This document shows positions 49,781-59,489 of a DNA stretch of 64,000 nucleotides, in pieces. Numbering within the stretch: position 1 is the first letter of the stretch; each line of letters begins with the position of its first letter. This stretch comes from Alphaproteobacteria bacterium (lineage in GTDB: Bacteria > Pseudomonadota > Alphaproteobacteria > GCA-2731375). The position numbers and the translations under genes are program-made. Under the pieces are notes generated by a model that was not told where the DNA came from, searched no databases, and saw nothing but the letters and a program-made list of their open reading frames with translations. Location: positions 295,325 to 359,324 of the forward strand of contig JADHTB010000003.1 of assembly GCA_016776605.1 (NCBI GenBank). Direction: 5' to 3'.

Positions 49781-50164
49781 CTATTTCTCCGCCGCCCGCA
49801 GATAGCTATCGGTGCCGTCGATCCAATCCTGGCGGGGCGGGGCGAATAATTCGATAACTTCGGCATCCACCAGGACTTCCGCCGAATGGGGCATATCGCC
49901 TGGAATGACCAATATTTCGCCAGCACCGATATGGCGTAGATCCGCGCCGTCCTCGCCAAAACGAAATTCCATTTCACCGGCCAACAGATAGGTGATCTGT
50001 TCGTTCCCGTGCTGGTGTCGCGGCACCGAGACGCCGGCTGCCAGACTGATGCGCGCCATCATCATCTGCTGACCACAGACAAGCCGCCGCTGCATTCCCG
50101 CGCCGACTTGTTCCACCGCCACCTGGTCCAGAACCAGTTTTTGTACTCCGGCCGCCGTCGTCAT
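49781..50164 (-). CDS. Cupin-domain protein
   Basis: ARISLAAGVSVPRHQHGNEQITYLLAGEMEFRFGEDGADLRHIGAGEILVIPGDMPHSAEVLVDAEVIELFAPPRQDW. Confidence 0.92.
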   Translation of the reverse strand: MTTAAGVQKLVLDQVAVEQVGAGMQRRLVCGQQMMMARISLAAGVSVPRHQHGNEQITYLLAGEMEFRFGEDGADLRHIGAGEILVIPGDMPHSAEVLVDAEVIELFAPPRQDWIDGTDSYLRAAEK

Positions 50165-50187
50165 GGTGCATCCTCCCTGTGGATAAT

Positions 50188-50227
50188 CAGGCTATCATAG
50201 CTTCTGGCAGGCTATCATAGCTCCTGG
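50188..50227. repeat. 20-bp tandem duplication between the MFS and cupin genes
   Basis: caggctatcatagcttctgg / caggctatcatagctcctgg (1 mismatch). Confidence 0.85.
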
Positions 50228-51429
50228 CGCGAGCGCCGCAACAGAATGCCGGCGATCACCATATTGAGCACGTTAAAGGCAACGGCATTGATGAAGGCCA
50301 GCCGGTAGGAGCCGGTCAGATCATATAGCAACCCCGCCAGCCAGCCGCCCAAGGCCATGCCCAAAAGGGTCATCGACAGCACCATGGCAACGCGCCAGCC
50401 GGTCTGGCCCGGCGGGAGATAGCGCCGCACGATGATGGCATAGGAAGGCACGATGCCGCCCTGGCTTAAACCGAACAGGGCCGACATAAGATAAAGGCCG
50501 GTCAGGGTGTCGACAAACATGAATAGAAACAGCGTCAATGCCTGTAGACTGCTGCCCACCAGCAATGTCGACAGACCGCCGATGCTGTCGGATATCCAGC
50601 CGAAAACCAAACGGCTGACGATCCCCGTAGCCAGCATCAGGGCCAACATCTCGGCCCCGCGCTGCGCTGTAAGGCCAAGGTCCGAAGCATAGGCGACAAT
50701 ATGGACCTGGGGCACGGCCATGGCGACGCAACAGGCCACGCCGGCGACGCATAACAGACCCTGCAGGCCATTCGGCGCCAGACTTAGGGGCCGGGTGGCG
50801 GCCACGGTTTCCCCCGCGTCCATTGCCAAGACCGCCACTGGCCGGCGGCGCAAGATCAGGCAAAGGGGCGGCATGGCAAGCAAACAGAAAATGCCGATGC
50901 CGGTATAGGTGGCGCGCCAGTCCGAGGCATCGATGTAATATTGTACAATGGGTGGCCAGACCACCCCGGCCAGATAGTTGCCGCTGGCCACGATGGCCAC
51001 CGCGATACCACGGCGCCGGTGAAACCACAGGGTGGTATCAGCCACCAGCGGCGCGAACACGGCCGCGTTGCCCAGCAAGCCGATCAGCAGGCCCTGGGCA
51101 ATATATAATTGCCAGAGCGCGGTGGCCTGGGCGGCCAGCAAGAAGCCCAGGGCCAGGAAAACCGTTCCCGCCAGGCAGGGCCACATCACCCCGACCCGGT
51201 CGGACCAGCGGCCCATCATGATGCCGCCAAGGCCAAAACCGACCATGGTGGCGGCATAGGCAAGGGAGGCGGATGAACGGCTGGCGCCAAATTCCAGGGC
51301 GATCGGCTTCAGGGCAACGACGATGGCATACATGCCAACAGTGCCCATGGTCATCAAGGTTAGGGAGGCGGCCAGACGGACATAGGCGTAGCGGGATTCG
51401 CCCGCCGCCATGGTGACGTCAACGGCCAT
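50215..51429 (-). CDS. MFS transporter
   Basis: 404 aa polytopic; SLAYAATMVGFGLGGIMMGRWSDRVGVMWPCL..., FGLSQGGIVPSYAIIVRRYLP. Confidence 0.9.
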   Translation of the reverse strand: MAVDVTMAAGESRYAYVRLAASLTLMTMGTVGMYAIVVALKPIALEFGASRSSASLAYAATMVGFGLGGIMMGRWSDRVGVMWPCLAGTVFLALGFLLAAQATALWQLYIAQGLLIGLLGNAAVFAPLVADTTLWFHRRRGIAVAIVASGNYLAGVVWPPIVQYYIDASDWRATYTGIGIFCLLAMPPLCLILRRRPVAVLAMDAGETVAATRPLSLAPNGLQGLLCVAGVACCVAMAVPQVHIVAYASDLGLTAQRGAEMLALMLATGIVSRLVFGWISDSIGGLSTLLVGSSLQALTLFLFMFVDTLTGLYLMSALFGLSQGGIVPSYAIIVRRYLPPGQTGWRVAMVLSMTLLGMALGGWLAGLLYDLTGSYRLAFINAVAFNVLNMVIAGILLRRSRQEL

Positions 51430-51596
51430 GCTGGATCATTCTTTCTGTCTATCCGGCAATTGCCCTGATGAGGCGCACCGAGAGGATTAGCGAATGGCGA
51501 TCATAGCCAATTTGCCGCTGCCGGCGCAGTTAAATTTTGTGATAGTTTCGCGATCACAATGCCGCCACGGCATAAATACTTCAGGGAATATATGCG

Positions 51597-52403
51597 ATGT
51601 TTTTTTTGGCCGCCAAAATCTTCTGGTTTCTTGCCAAGCCACTGAATTTGATGCTGATCCTGTTGTCGGCGACGACCCTGTTGTCGTGGACACGCTGGCG
51701 GCGGCAGGGCATCTGGCTGGCCAGTGCGCTGACAGTTGGACTTCTGGCGCTGGCGGTTCTGCCCATTGGCGGCTGGCTGCTGGCGCCTCTGGAAAGACAA
51801 TTCCCGCCATTCGTTGGCGCCGAAGGCCCCGTGACCGGCATCGTGCTGTTGGCGGGCAGCGCCGTGAACCTCAATCGTTCCCGCCAGGTCGGCCATGCGA
51901 CCCCCGGCAGCGCGGCCGACCGGCTGGTCGAATTTATCCGCCTGGCGCGGGACTATCCGGAAGCACGGCTGCTGATTTGCGGCGGCAGTGGTAAGGCAGG
52001 CGGCGTTCAGGACGAGCGCTGGGACCGGGAGGCGCCATTGATCGCCGATTATTTGGTTAGCCGGGGCATCGCGCGGGAACGCCTTCTGGTCGAAGCCGCG
52101 TCGCGCGATACCTACGAAAACGCCATGCTGGGAAGCGCCCTGGCCAAGCCAAAAGCGATGGACCGGTGGCTTTTGATCACCTCGGCCTGGCATATGCCCC
52201 GCGCCATGGCGACCTTCCGTGCCTTGAATTGGCCGGTCGTGGCCGCGCCGCCGCCGACCACTTTGGGCGCGCGCGGTACTTTCCGTCTGCGCTTTAACCT
52301 GGGCATTGGCATGCTCAACGTAAAAAGGGCCACACACGAATATTTCGGTTTGCTGGCCTATTGGCTGAAAGGCCGTACCAAGACCTTGTGGCCCGCACCG
52401 TAA
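51597..52403 (+). CDS. YdcF/ElyC-type (DUF218) membrane protein
   Basis: GIVLLAGSAVN...EARLLICGGSGKAG...REAPLIADYLVSRGIARERLLVEAASRDTYENAMLGSALAKPKAMDRWLLITSAWHMPRAMATFRAL. Confidence 0.9.
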   Translation: MFFLAAKIFWFLAKPLNLMLILLSATTLLSWTRWRRQGIWLASALTVGLLALAVLPIGGWLLAPLERQFPPFVGAEGPVTGIVLLAGSAVNLNRSRQVGHATPGSAADRLVEFIRLARDYPEARLLICGGSGKAGGVQDERWDREAPLIADYLVSRGIARERLLVEAASRDTYENAMLGSALAKPKAMDRWLLITSAWHMPRAMATFRALNWPVVAAPPPTTLGARGTFRLRFNLGIGMLNVKRATHEYFGLLAYWLKGRTKTLWPAP

Positions 52404-52509
52404 AATCGGCTTTTCGTGGCGGACATAATTTATTGCTTTCGGGGCTGACGAGCCGGACTAATCGTGCTGCAATGGCGGCGTTATAGGTCCGAATGGGGAG
52501 AAGATTGAG

Positions 52510-53802
52510 ATGATACCAGCCAATGAGCTAACCGCCAGCCAGGCCCGAGAGGCCCTGGACCAGGGCCGGATCAGCGCGAAAGAACTGCTCGCGGCCTGTC
52601 TGGCCCGCATTTCGGAACGGGAAAACATTGTCGGTGCCTGGTGTCATTTAGCCGATGATCTGGCTCTGGCCCTGGCCAGAAGCCTGGACGAGCGCGGTGG
52701 CGATGATGGCGCCCCTTCCGGTCTGCCCCTGTCCGGCCTGCCCGTGGGCGTCAAGGATATTATCGATACCGCCGACATGCCCACGACCTATGGCAGCGCC
52801 GCCTATACCGACCACCGCCCCGAAAGTGATGCCGCCTGTGTCGCCCTGGTGCGGGCGGCGGGGGGCATCGTGCTGGGCAAGACGGTCAGTACGGAATTTG
52901 CCTATTTTCAACCGGGCAAGACCGCCAATCCCCATAATCCGGCCCACACGCCCGGGGGTTCCTCCTCGGGCTCGGCCGCGGCGGTGGCCGATTGCATGGT
53001 ACCGTTTGCTTTTGGCACCCAGACAGGCGGTTCGGTTATCCGCCCGGCCGCCTTTTGCGGCGTTGTCGGCTATAAGGCCTCGTATGGCGCCCTGCCCCTG
53101 TATGGCGTCAAGGCGCTGTCCCATGATCTGGATACCCTGGGCTTTTTTTGCCGCGAAGTGGCCGACATTCACCTGATGCGGGCCGCCCTGGTCGGCGCCC
53201 CAATCGACGCCGCTGCCCCTGATCGCGCGCCCAAAATAGGCTTGTGCCGAACCCATGAGTGGGCGCAGGCGGATCATGACAGCCAGACCGCTGTTCTGAC
53301 CGCCGCCAAAAGCCTGGAAGCCGCCGGGGCAGAGGTGGTGGATATAGATCTTGCTCCGCCCTTCGCCGAGCTGGTGGAGAAGCAAAAGCTGGTAATGGCG
53401 CAAAACGCCGCCCGTGATCTGGCCTTTGAATACAATCAACGGCGCGACCGTCTGAGTTCCCATATCATCGGCTTGATTGAACAGGGCAGGGCGGTGGATT
53501 TCGCCGCCTACCAGGACGCCCTGTCGGCGGCGGTGGCGGGCCGGAGGCTGATGGAGGGCGTGTTTGCGGAGGTGGATGTCCTGCTCTGCCCCAGTGCGCC
53601 GGGAGAGGCGCCAAAGGGACTGCAGGCCACGGGCGATCCCGTATTCAACCGCATCTGGACTTTTTTGGGCAATCCGTGTGTCAATCTACCGGGACACAAG
53701 GGGGGCAATGGACTGCCGGTTGGGGTGCAGGCCGTCGGCGCCCTGGGCCGGGACGAACACCTGCTGGCCCATTGCCGCTGGATGGAAGGGCGGATTTTAT
53801 AG
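52510..53802 (+). CDS. Amidase (amidase signature family)
   Basis: LPVGVKDIIDTADMPTTYGSAAYTDHRPESDAACVALVRAAGGIVLGKTVSTEFA...NPAHTPGGSSSGSAAAVADCMVPFAFGTQTGGSVIRPAAFCGVVGYKASYG. Confidence 0.96.
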   Translation: MIPANELTASQAREALDQGRISAKELLAACLARISERENIVGAWCHLADDLALALARSLDERGGDDGAPSGLPLSGLPVGVKDIIDTADMPTTYGSAAYTDHRPESDAACVALVRAAGGIVLGKTVSTEFAYFQPGKTANPHNPAHTPGGSSSGSAAAVADCMVPFAFGTQTGGSVIRPAAFCGVVGYKASYGALPLYGVKALSHDLDTLGFFCREVADIHLMRAALVGAPIDAAAPDRAPKIGLCRTHEWAQADHDSQTAVLTAAKSLEAAGAEVVDIDLAPPFAELVEKQKLVMAQNAARDLAFEYNQRRDRLSSHIIGLIEQGRAVDFAAYQDALSAAVAGRRLMEGVFAEVDVLLCPSAPGEAPKGLQATGDPVFNRIWTFLGNPCVNLPGHKGGNGLPVGVQAVGALGRDEHLLAHCRWMEGRIL

Positions 53803-53831
53803 GGTCATTCCAACTTGCGCCGGCCTGAATA

Positions 53832-54512
53832 TCAGTCCCCGTCAAAGCCGGTGAAGGTCACGATATCATCGTTCGGTGTGCGTTTGGATTTCACCGCGTT
53901 GGCGGAAAATTCATCGTTCGGATAGCCCATGGCGATACAGGTCATGATGGTCTGCCATTCCGGAATCTTCGCATGCTCCCGCACCACGGCGGATTGCATG
54001 ATGCCTTGGCCGTTGATCACCGTGCCCAGGCCCCTGGTCCAGGCGGCCAGAACCAGGCCATAGGTCACCGCACCTAGATCGAAATGGCTGATGGTCGCGG
54101 GTTCAAGGCTTTTGTCATAGGTCATGACAATGGACACCGGCGCATCGAACTGGCGAAAACCGCGCATCACCCAATCCTGGCGCCTTTCCTTGTCATCCCG
54201 CGCGATGCCCATCGCTTCGAAAAGCTGGACGGCGACTTCAATCTGACGCTGGCGGTGGATACCTTCATAGCTGCCATGCACGGGGATCTCGCGCTGAGCT
54301 TCGGCACCGGCCAGCATCCGTTCGGTATTGCCCTGGCGAATACGTTCCAGCGGTTCGCCCGTAATGACATGGAAAAACCAGGGCTGCGTATTCATCGAAG
54401 ACGGTGCGCCTTTGGCGATTTCGATGATTTCCTGAATGACGTCTTTCGGCACCGGGTCAGGTTTATAGCCACGGATACTTCTGCGTTCGCGAACCAGGGT
54501 TTCGAAATCCAT
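53832..54512 (-). CDS. Nitroreductase family protein
   Basis: LVRERRSIRGYKPDPVPKDVIQEIIEIAKGAPSSMNTQPWFFHVITGEPLERIRQGN...VINGQGIMQSAVVREHAKIPEWQTIMTCIAMGYPNDEFSAN. Confidence 0.93.
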   Translation of the reverse strand: MDFETLVRERRSIRGYKPDPVPKDVIQEIIEIAKGAPSSMNTQPWFFHVITGEPLERIRQGNTERMLAGAEAQREIPVHGSYEGIHRQRQIEVAVQLFEAMGIARDDKERRQDWVMRGFRQFDAPVSIVMTYDKSLEPATISHFDLGAVTYGLVLAAWTRGLGTVINGQGIMQSAVVREHAKIPEWQTIMTCIAMGYPNDEFSANAVKSKRTPNDDIVTFTGFDGD

Positions 54513-54616
54513 ACCGATAACCTCACAATAAAATTACGCCTACGAAAGCCGCACGCCTGCCCGAAAAAACACGCGCGGATGGCATTTGGCCATCCTTCTA
54601 TCCAACCAAGGCCAAT

Positions 54617-54715
54617 TTAGCGATAGGACATATCCGCGCAACGATAATCCTCACACTGCCAGGGCGCATCGCACCCCGCGAAGGAATGCTTGGCATAACC
54701 ATTGCATTTGCCCAT
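54617..54715 (-). CDS. Possible unannotated 32-aa Cys-rich microprotein
   Basis: MGKCNGYAKHSFAGCDAPWQCEDYRCADMSYR; four Cys; GAGG SD-like motif 6 nt upstream of the ATG. Confidence 0.4.
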   Translation of the reverse strand: MGKCNGYAKHSFAGCDAPWQCEDYRCADMSYR

Positions 54716-54758
54716 AATCATCCTCGAACCAAATAAAAATTTATCCAGGGAGGGTATA

Positions 54759-56357
54759 ATGAAGCGTAAAGTTTTTACAATTGCGTCAGCGGCCTCGCTC
54801 ATTGGGCTTATGTTTTGCGCGGAAGGCGCATTGGCTGCGAAAAGCGGCGGCGTCCTAAAGGCCTATCACCGGGGCACACCGCCCAGTGGTTCAATCCACG
54901 AGGAAGCGACGAACTCCACCGTGTCCCCCTACATGGGCGTCTTCAATAACCTGATCATGTATCGCCAGGATGTGGCGAAGGAAAGCATAGATACGATCAT
55001 TCCGGATCTGGCCAAAAGCTGGTCATGGAATGGCGACGGCACAAAGCTGACGTTCAAATTGCGCCAGGGCGTGAAGTGGCATGACGGCAAACCCTTCACT
55101 TCGAAAGACGTGAAGTGCACCTGGGACCTGGTACAGGGCAAAGGCAAGGCCAAGCTGCGCAAGAACCCGCGCAAGTCCTGGTACAAAAATCTGGACAGCG
55201 TCACCACCAACGGCGATTTCGAGGCGACCTTTAATCTGAAGCGCAAGCAACCGGCGTTCCCCGCGTTGCTGGCTGGCGGTTATTCACCGGTTTACCCCTG
55301 CCACGTGTCACCAAAGAAAATGCGGACCCATCCCATTGGCACCGGACCCTTCAAGTTCGTCAGCCTGAAACAGAACGAACATGTGAAATTCACCAAGAAC
55401 CAAAACTACTGGAAAAAAGACCGCCCCTACCTTGATGGCGTCGAATGGACCATCATCAAAAGCCGGGCGACACGGGTCCTGGCCTTCATCGCGGGCAAAT
55501 TCGACATGACCTTCAATGTGGACGTGACCGTTCCCCTGATGAAGGAAGTGAATTCCCAGGCGCCGGACGCGATTTGCGAAATGGTGACGACCAATGTCAG
55601 CACCAACCTGATCGTCAATCAGTTCAAGCCGCCATTCGACAATGCCCAGGTCCGCAAGGCCATGGTGTTGGCGATCGACCGCAAGGCCTTTATCGACATT
55701 ATCAGTGAAGGCAAGAACATCCAGGGTGGCGCGATGATGCCGCCGCCCAATGGTGTCTGGGGCATGCCGCCGGAATTCCTGAAAAACGTGGCCGGCTTTA
55801 ATCCTGACATCGCGGGCAACCGTGCCCAGGCCCGCAAGATCATGGAAGGTCTGGGTTATGGCCCGAATAACCGGCTCAAGGTTAAGGTCTCGACCCGGAA
55901 TATCGCGATCTATCGGGATCCGGCGGTGATCCTGATTGATCACATGAAGGAAATCTATATGGACGCCACATTGGATACGGTCGAGACCTCCAATTGGCAC
56001 GCCAAGGTGGCCCGCAAGGATTACATGGTCGGCCTCAATCTGACGGGTATCGGCGTTGATGATCCCGATGCCGGTCTCTACGAGAACTATTCCTGCGGCT
56101 CGCAGCGCAACTATACGGGCTATTGCAAACCGGAAATGGAGAAACTGTTCGAACAGCAATCCATGATGACCGATCAGGTGGCGCGTAAGAAGCTGGTTTG
56201 GGAAATCGACAAAAAGCTGCAGGAAGACGCGGCCCGGCCGATAATTTATCACGGCTTGGGGGCGACTTGTTTTCAGCCCTATGTGCACGGCTTCGTGACC
56301 CATGTGAATAGCGTTTACAATAACTGGCGCCTGGAAGACGTCTGGCTGGACAAATAG
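54759..56357 (+). CDS. ABC transporter substrate-binding protein (dipeptide/oligopeptide family 5)
   Basis: Signal peptide MKRKVFTIASAASLIGLMFCAEGALAA; LAKSWSWNGDGTKLTFKLRQGVKWHDGKPFTSKDVKCTWDLV. Confidence 0.94.
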   Translation: MKRKVFTIASAASLIGLMFCAEGALAAKSGGVLKAYHRGTPPSGSIHEEATNSTVSPYMGVFNNLIMYRQDVAKESIDTIIPDLAKSWSWNGDGTKLTFKLRQGVKWHDGKPFTSKDVKCTWDLVQGKGKAKLRKNPRKSWYKNLDSVTTNGDFEATFNLKRKQPAFPALLAGGYSPVYPCHVSPKKMRTHPIGTGPFKFVSLKQNEHVKFTKNQNYWKKDRPYLDGVEWTIIKSRATRVLAFIAGKFDMTFNVDVTVPLMKEVNSQAPDAICEMVTTNVSTNLIVNQFKPPFDNAQVRKAMVLAIDRKAFIDIISEGKNIQGGAMMPPPNGVWGMPPEFLKNVAGFNPDIAGNRAQARKIMEGLGYGPNNRLKVKVSTRNIAIYRDPAVILIDHMKEIYMDATLDTVETSNWHAKVARKDYMVGLNLTGIGVDDPDAGLYENYSCGSQRNYTGYCKPEMEKLFEQQSMMTDQVARKKLVWEIDKKLQEDAARPIIYHGLGATCFQPYVHGFVTHVNSVYNNWRLEDVWLDK

Positions 56358-56484
56358 TCCAGTGGCGATTGGGCCAATGGCTGGGGCGCCTCATCTGGGC
56401 GTCCCAGCCAACCCAAATTTTCGGATCAATTCCGCCGTTAAGACATTTCCATAGCGGACGTAGCTTGGTGAAGGGAAGCAGGCG

Positions 56485-57432
56485 TTGGGCACTTATATAG
56501 TGAAACGTTTTCTGTTGATGCTGCTGACGTTGATCGGGATATCGATCATAATCTTTGTCTTGTTGCGGCTGATGCCCGGCAACATTGCCGATATCATGTT
56601 CGATTCCGCCGGCTTCGTGGATCCGGCGGAAAAGGCCCAGATTGAAAAGGAACTTGGTCTGGATCTGCCGATCCCGGTGCAGTATTTTCACTGGGTCAGG
56701 GGCCTGCTGGTCTGGGACCTGGGTTTTTCCTATGTTTCGGAAATGCCGGCGGTCGACGAATTGGGCCCACGCATACCCATTACCGCGAAACTAGCGGGTC
56801 TGGCGCTGTTCTTTTCGGTTCTGTTCGGCCTGCCCCTGGGCGTTATCAGCGCCGTGAAACAGGATACCGCGCTGGATTACATCATGCGTGTCGTCTCGCT
56901 CAGCGGCCTGTCGCTGCCGTCTTTTTGGCTGGCGCTGCTGATCTTGATGTTTTTCGTTTCGACTTTTGGCACCATCCCAATCTATATGGATCCGCCGGAT
57001 AACCTTTGGGACGAACTGGTGCTGTATTCCATACCTGCGGCGGCGGTGGGTTTCCGCTCCTCCGCCCTGATCATGCGGTTGACCCGTTCCTCCATGCTGG
57101 AGGTCATGCGCCAGGACTATATCCGTACAGCGCGCTCCAAGGGCGCGTCGGAAAACTCCATCAACTATCGCCATGCCTTGAAAAACGCGGTCCTGCCGGT
57201 GACCACGATCATCGGGATCGAGGCGGCCTTCCTGATCGGCGGCCTGATTATTACCGAAACCGTTTTCAATATTCCCGGCGTGGCGCATTTCCTGGTCGAG
57301 GCAATCCTGATGCGGGATTACCCGATCGTGCAGAACCTGGTCATGCTGATCGCGGTCGTCACCGTGGTGATCAATTTCGCCGTCGATCTGTTGTACGCCG
57401 TACTGGACCCGAGGATTAAATATGCCGAGTAG
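56485..57432 (+). CDS. ABC transporter permease (DppB/OppB type)
   Basis: TYIVKRFLLMLLTLIGISIIIFVLLRLMPGN...YIRTARSKGASENSINYRHALKNAVLPVTTIIG. Confidence 0.95.
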   Translation: MGTYIVKRFLLMLLTLIGISIIIFVLLRLMPGNIADIMFDSAGFVDPAEKAQIEKELGLDLPIPVQYFHWVRGLLVWDLGFSYVSEMPAVDELGPRIPITAKLAGLALFFSVLFGLPLGVISAVKQDTALDYIMRVVSLSGLSLPSFWLALLILMFFVSTFGTIPIYMDPPDNLWDELVLYSIPAAAVGFRSSALIMRLTRSSMLEVMRQDYIRTARSKGASENSINYRHALKNAVLPVTTIIGIEAAFLIGGLIITETVFNIPGVAHFLVEAILMRDYPIVQNLVMLIAVVTVVINFAVDLLYAVLDPRIKYAE

Positions 57433-57482
57433 AGCATTTTCCATATTGGCGGGATCATCCGCTCCAACAAAGGGTCGGTACA

Positions 57483-58376
57483 ATGGTTGATATTGACCAT
57501 CAAGCCGAACTCGTCAAAGCCGGCGCCCATATCACGGGACGATGGAGCAAAGTGCGGCACTACGCTCGCCGTTATCCCCTGGGCGCCATCGGCGCGGTGA
57601 TCATGATCATTTTTGTATTTTCCGCCGTCTTTGCCGATGTGCTCGCGCCTAATGATCCATTGCAAACCCTGGCCTCGGCCTCGCTGCATGCGCCCGGCGC
57701 GGATTTTATGCTGGGCGCCGACATGATGGGGCGCGATATGTTGAGCCGTATTATCCACGGCGCGCGCATTTCCCTGACCGTGGGTGTCGCCTCGATCCTG
57801 CTGGGCGGCAGCATCGGCGTTTTCATCGGCTTGATGTCGGGCTATCTGCTGGGTTGGTTCGACCTTCTGATGCAGCGTCTGATTGATATCATGCAGGCGC
57901 TGCCGCTGCTGGTGCTGGCGCTGGTGATGGCCGCCTCGCTGGGGCCCTCGCTGGAAAACACGATCATCGCCATATCAATCCCGCTGGTACCGAACGTGGC
58001 GCGCGTGGTGCGTTCGTCCACCCTGTCGCTGCGCGAGATGCCGTTTGTCGAGGCAGCCAGGGCGGCCGGCATGAGCGAACTTCGTGTCGCCCTGCGCCAC
58101 GTTCTGCCGAATATTCTGGCGCCGCTGATCGTCCTGTTCACGGCCCAGCTTGGTGCGGCTATTCTGGTCGAAGCCTCGCTCTCCTTTCTCGGCCTGGGCG
58201 TGCCGGAACCGCACCCTTCATGGGGTCGCATGCTGTCGGAATCGGCGGCTGAGTACATGCGCGTGGCGCCCTGGCTGGTGGTTTTTCCCGGCCTAGCCAT
58301 CAGTCTGGCGGTATTCGGAACCAATCTTTTCGGCGACGCCCTGCGCGATATTCTCGACCCAAGACAGCGCAACTGA
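57483..58376 (+). CDS. ABC transporter permease (DppC/OppC type)
   Basis: LGADMMGRDMLSRIIHGARISLTVGVASILLGGSIGVFIGLMSGYL...EAARAAGMSELRVALRHVLPNILAPLIV. Confidence 0.95.
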   Translation: MVDIDHQAELVKAGAHITGRWSKVRHYARRYPLGAIGAVIMIIFVFSAVFADVLAPNDPLQTLASASLHAPGADFMLGADMMGRDMLSRIIHGARISLTVGVASILLGGSIGVFIGLMSGYLLGWFDLLMQRLIDIMQALPLLVLALVMAASLGPSLENTIIAISIPLVPNVARVVRSSTLSLREMPFVEAARAAGMSELRVALRHVLPNILAPLIVLFTAQLGAAILVEASLSFLGLGVPEPHPSWGRMLSESAAEYMRVAPWLVVFPGLAISLAVFGTNLFGDALRDILDPRQRN

Positions 58377-58421
58377 GCCGTAGCAACCAATACCCAATAA
58401 CCAACCTTGGACGCGGGATGA

Positions 58422-59489
58422 ATGGTCGAGACTGTGGATAGTAACCAAGACGCTTTGGCAAATTCGGTGCCGCAAAGCCAAGAGCTGGCTTTGGAGGTCG
58501 CTGGGCTGCAAACCTATTTTTACACCCGCCAGGGCATCGTCAAGGCGGTGGACGGTGTCTCGTTCAATTTGCGTAGGGGCGAAACCCTTGGCATCGTCGG
58601 CGAATCTGGTTGCGGCAAAAGCATCACCGCCCTCTCTATCATGCGTCTGATACCCGACCCGCCTGGCCGTACCGTCGGCGGTCGAGTCGCCCTGGATGGC
58701 AGGAACCTTCTCGATCTCGATGAGTCCGAGATGCGAAAAATCCGCGGCAATGATATCTCGATGATTTTCCAGGAGCCGATGACCTCGCTGAACCCGGTTC
58801 TGACCATTGGCTTTCAGATTGCCGAGGCCGTGGTCCTGCATCAGAATTTATCCAAGGCCCAGGCCCTGGAACGGGCGGTGGAGATGCTGGAACTGGTGAA
58901 AATTCCCGAGCCGGCGCAGCGGGCCAAGGAATATCCCCACCAGCTATCGGGCGGCATGCGCCAGCGCGTCATGATTGCCATGGCGCTGGCGTGCAATCCC
59001 AAGGTGCTGATCGCCGACGAACCGACGACGGCGCTGGATGTCACCATTCAGGCGCAAATTCTAGATCTGATCCTGCAACTTCAGGAAAAACTGGGAACGG
59101 CCGTGATACTGATCACCCACGACCTGGGCGTCATTGCGGAAACGGCCCAGCGGGTTATTGTCATGTATGCCGGACGAAAGGTCGAGGAAGCCGATGTCGT
59201 GCCGCTGTTCGCCAAGCCCATGCATCCTTACACCCGTGGCCTGATGGCCTCGGTGCCGCACCTGGACATTATCAAGGGCGAGGAGCATGCCGCCACCGCA
59301 CGGTTGGAGGAAATTCCCGGTATCGTGCCGCCCCTGAACGATTTGCCGCCGGGCTGCGCCTTTGCGCCGCGCTGTCAATTCGCCGATGACCGTTGCGGGT
59401 TGGAATATCCGGTCTACGAGGAAAAACGGCCCGGACATTGGGCCGCCTGCTGGCATTCGGATCGTCTATATGGAGATCAGAATGACTGA
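58422..59489 (+). CDS. ABC transporter ATP-binding protein (DppD/OppD type)
   Basis: [26 protein letters not shown]...[47 protein letters not shown]. Confidence 0.96.
   Translation: MVETVDSNQDALANSVPQSQELALEVAGLQTYFYTRQGIVKAVDGVSFNLRRGETLGIVGESGCGKSITALSIMRLIPDPPGRTVGGRVALDGRNLLDLDESEMRKIRGNDISMIFQEPMTSLNPVLTIGFQIAEAVVLHQNLSKAQALERAVEMLELVKIPEPAQRAKEYPHQLSGGMRQRVMIAMALACNPKVLIADEPTTALDVTIQAQILDLILQLQEKLGTAVILITHDLGVIAETAQRVIVMYAGRKVEEADVVPLFAKPMHPYTRGLMASVPHLDIIKGEEHAATARLEEIPGIVPPLNDLPPGCAFAPRCQFADDRCGLEYPVYEEKRPGHWAACWHSDRLYGDQND

Noticed and set aside
55308-56303. 331-aa antisense ORF opposite the ABC substrate-binding protein
   Set aside because: Shadow ORF; sense strand is a clear SBP with signal peptide.
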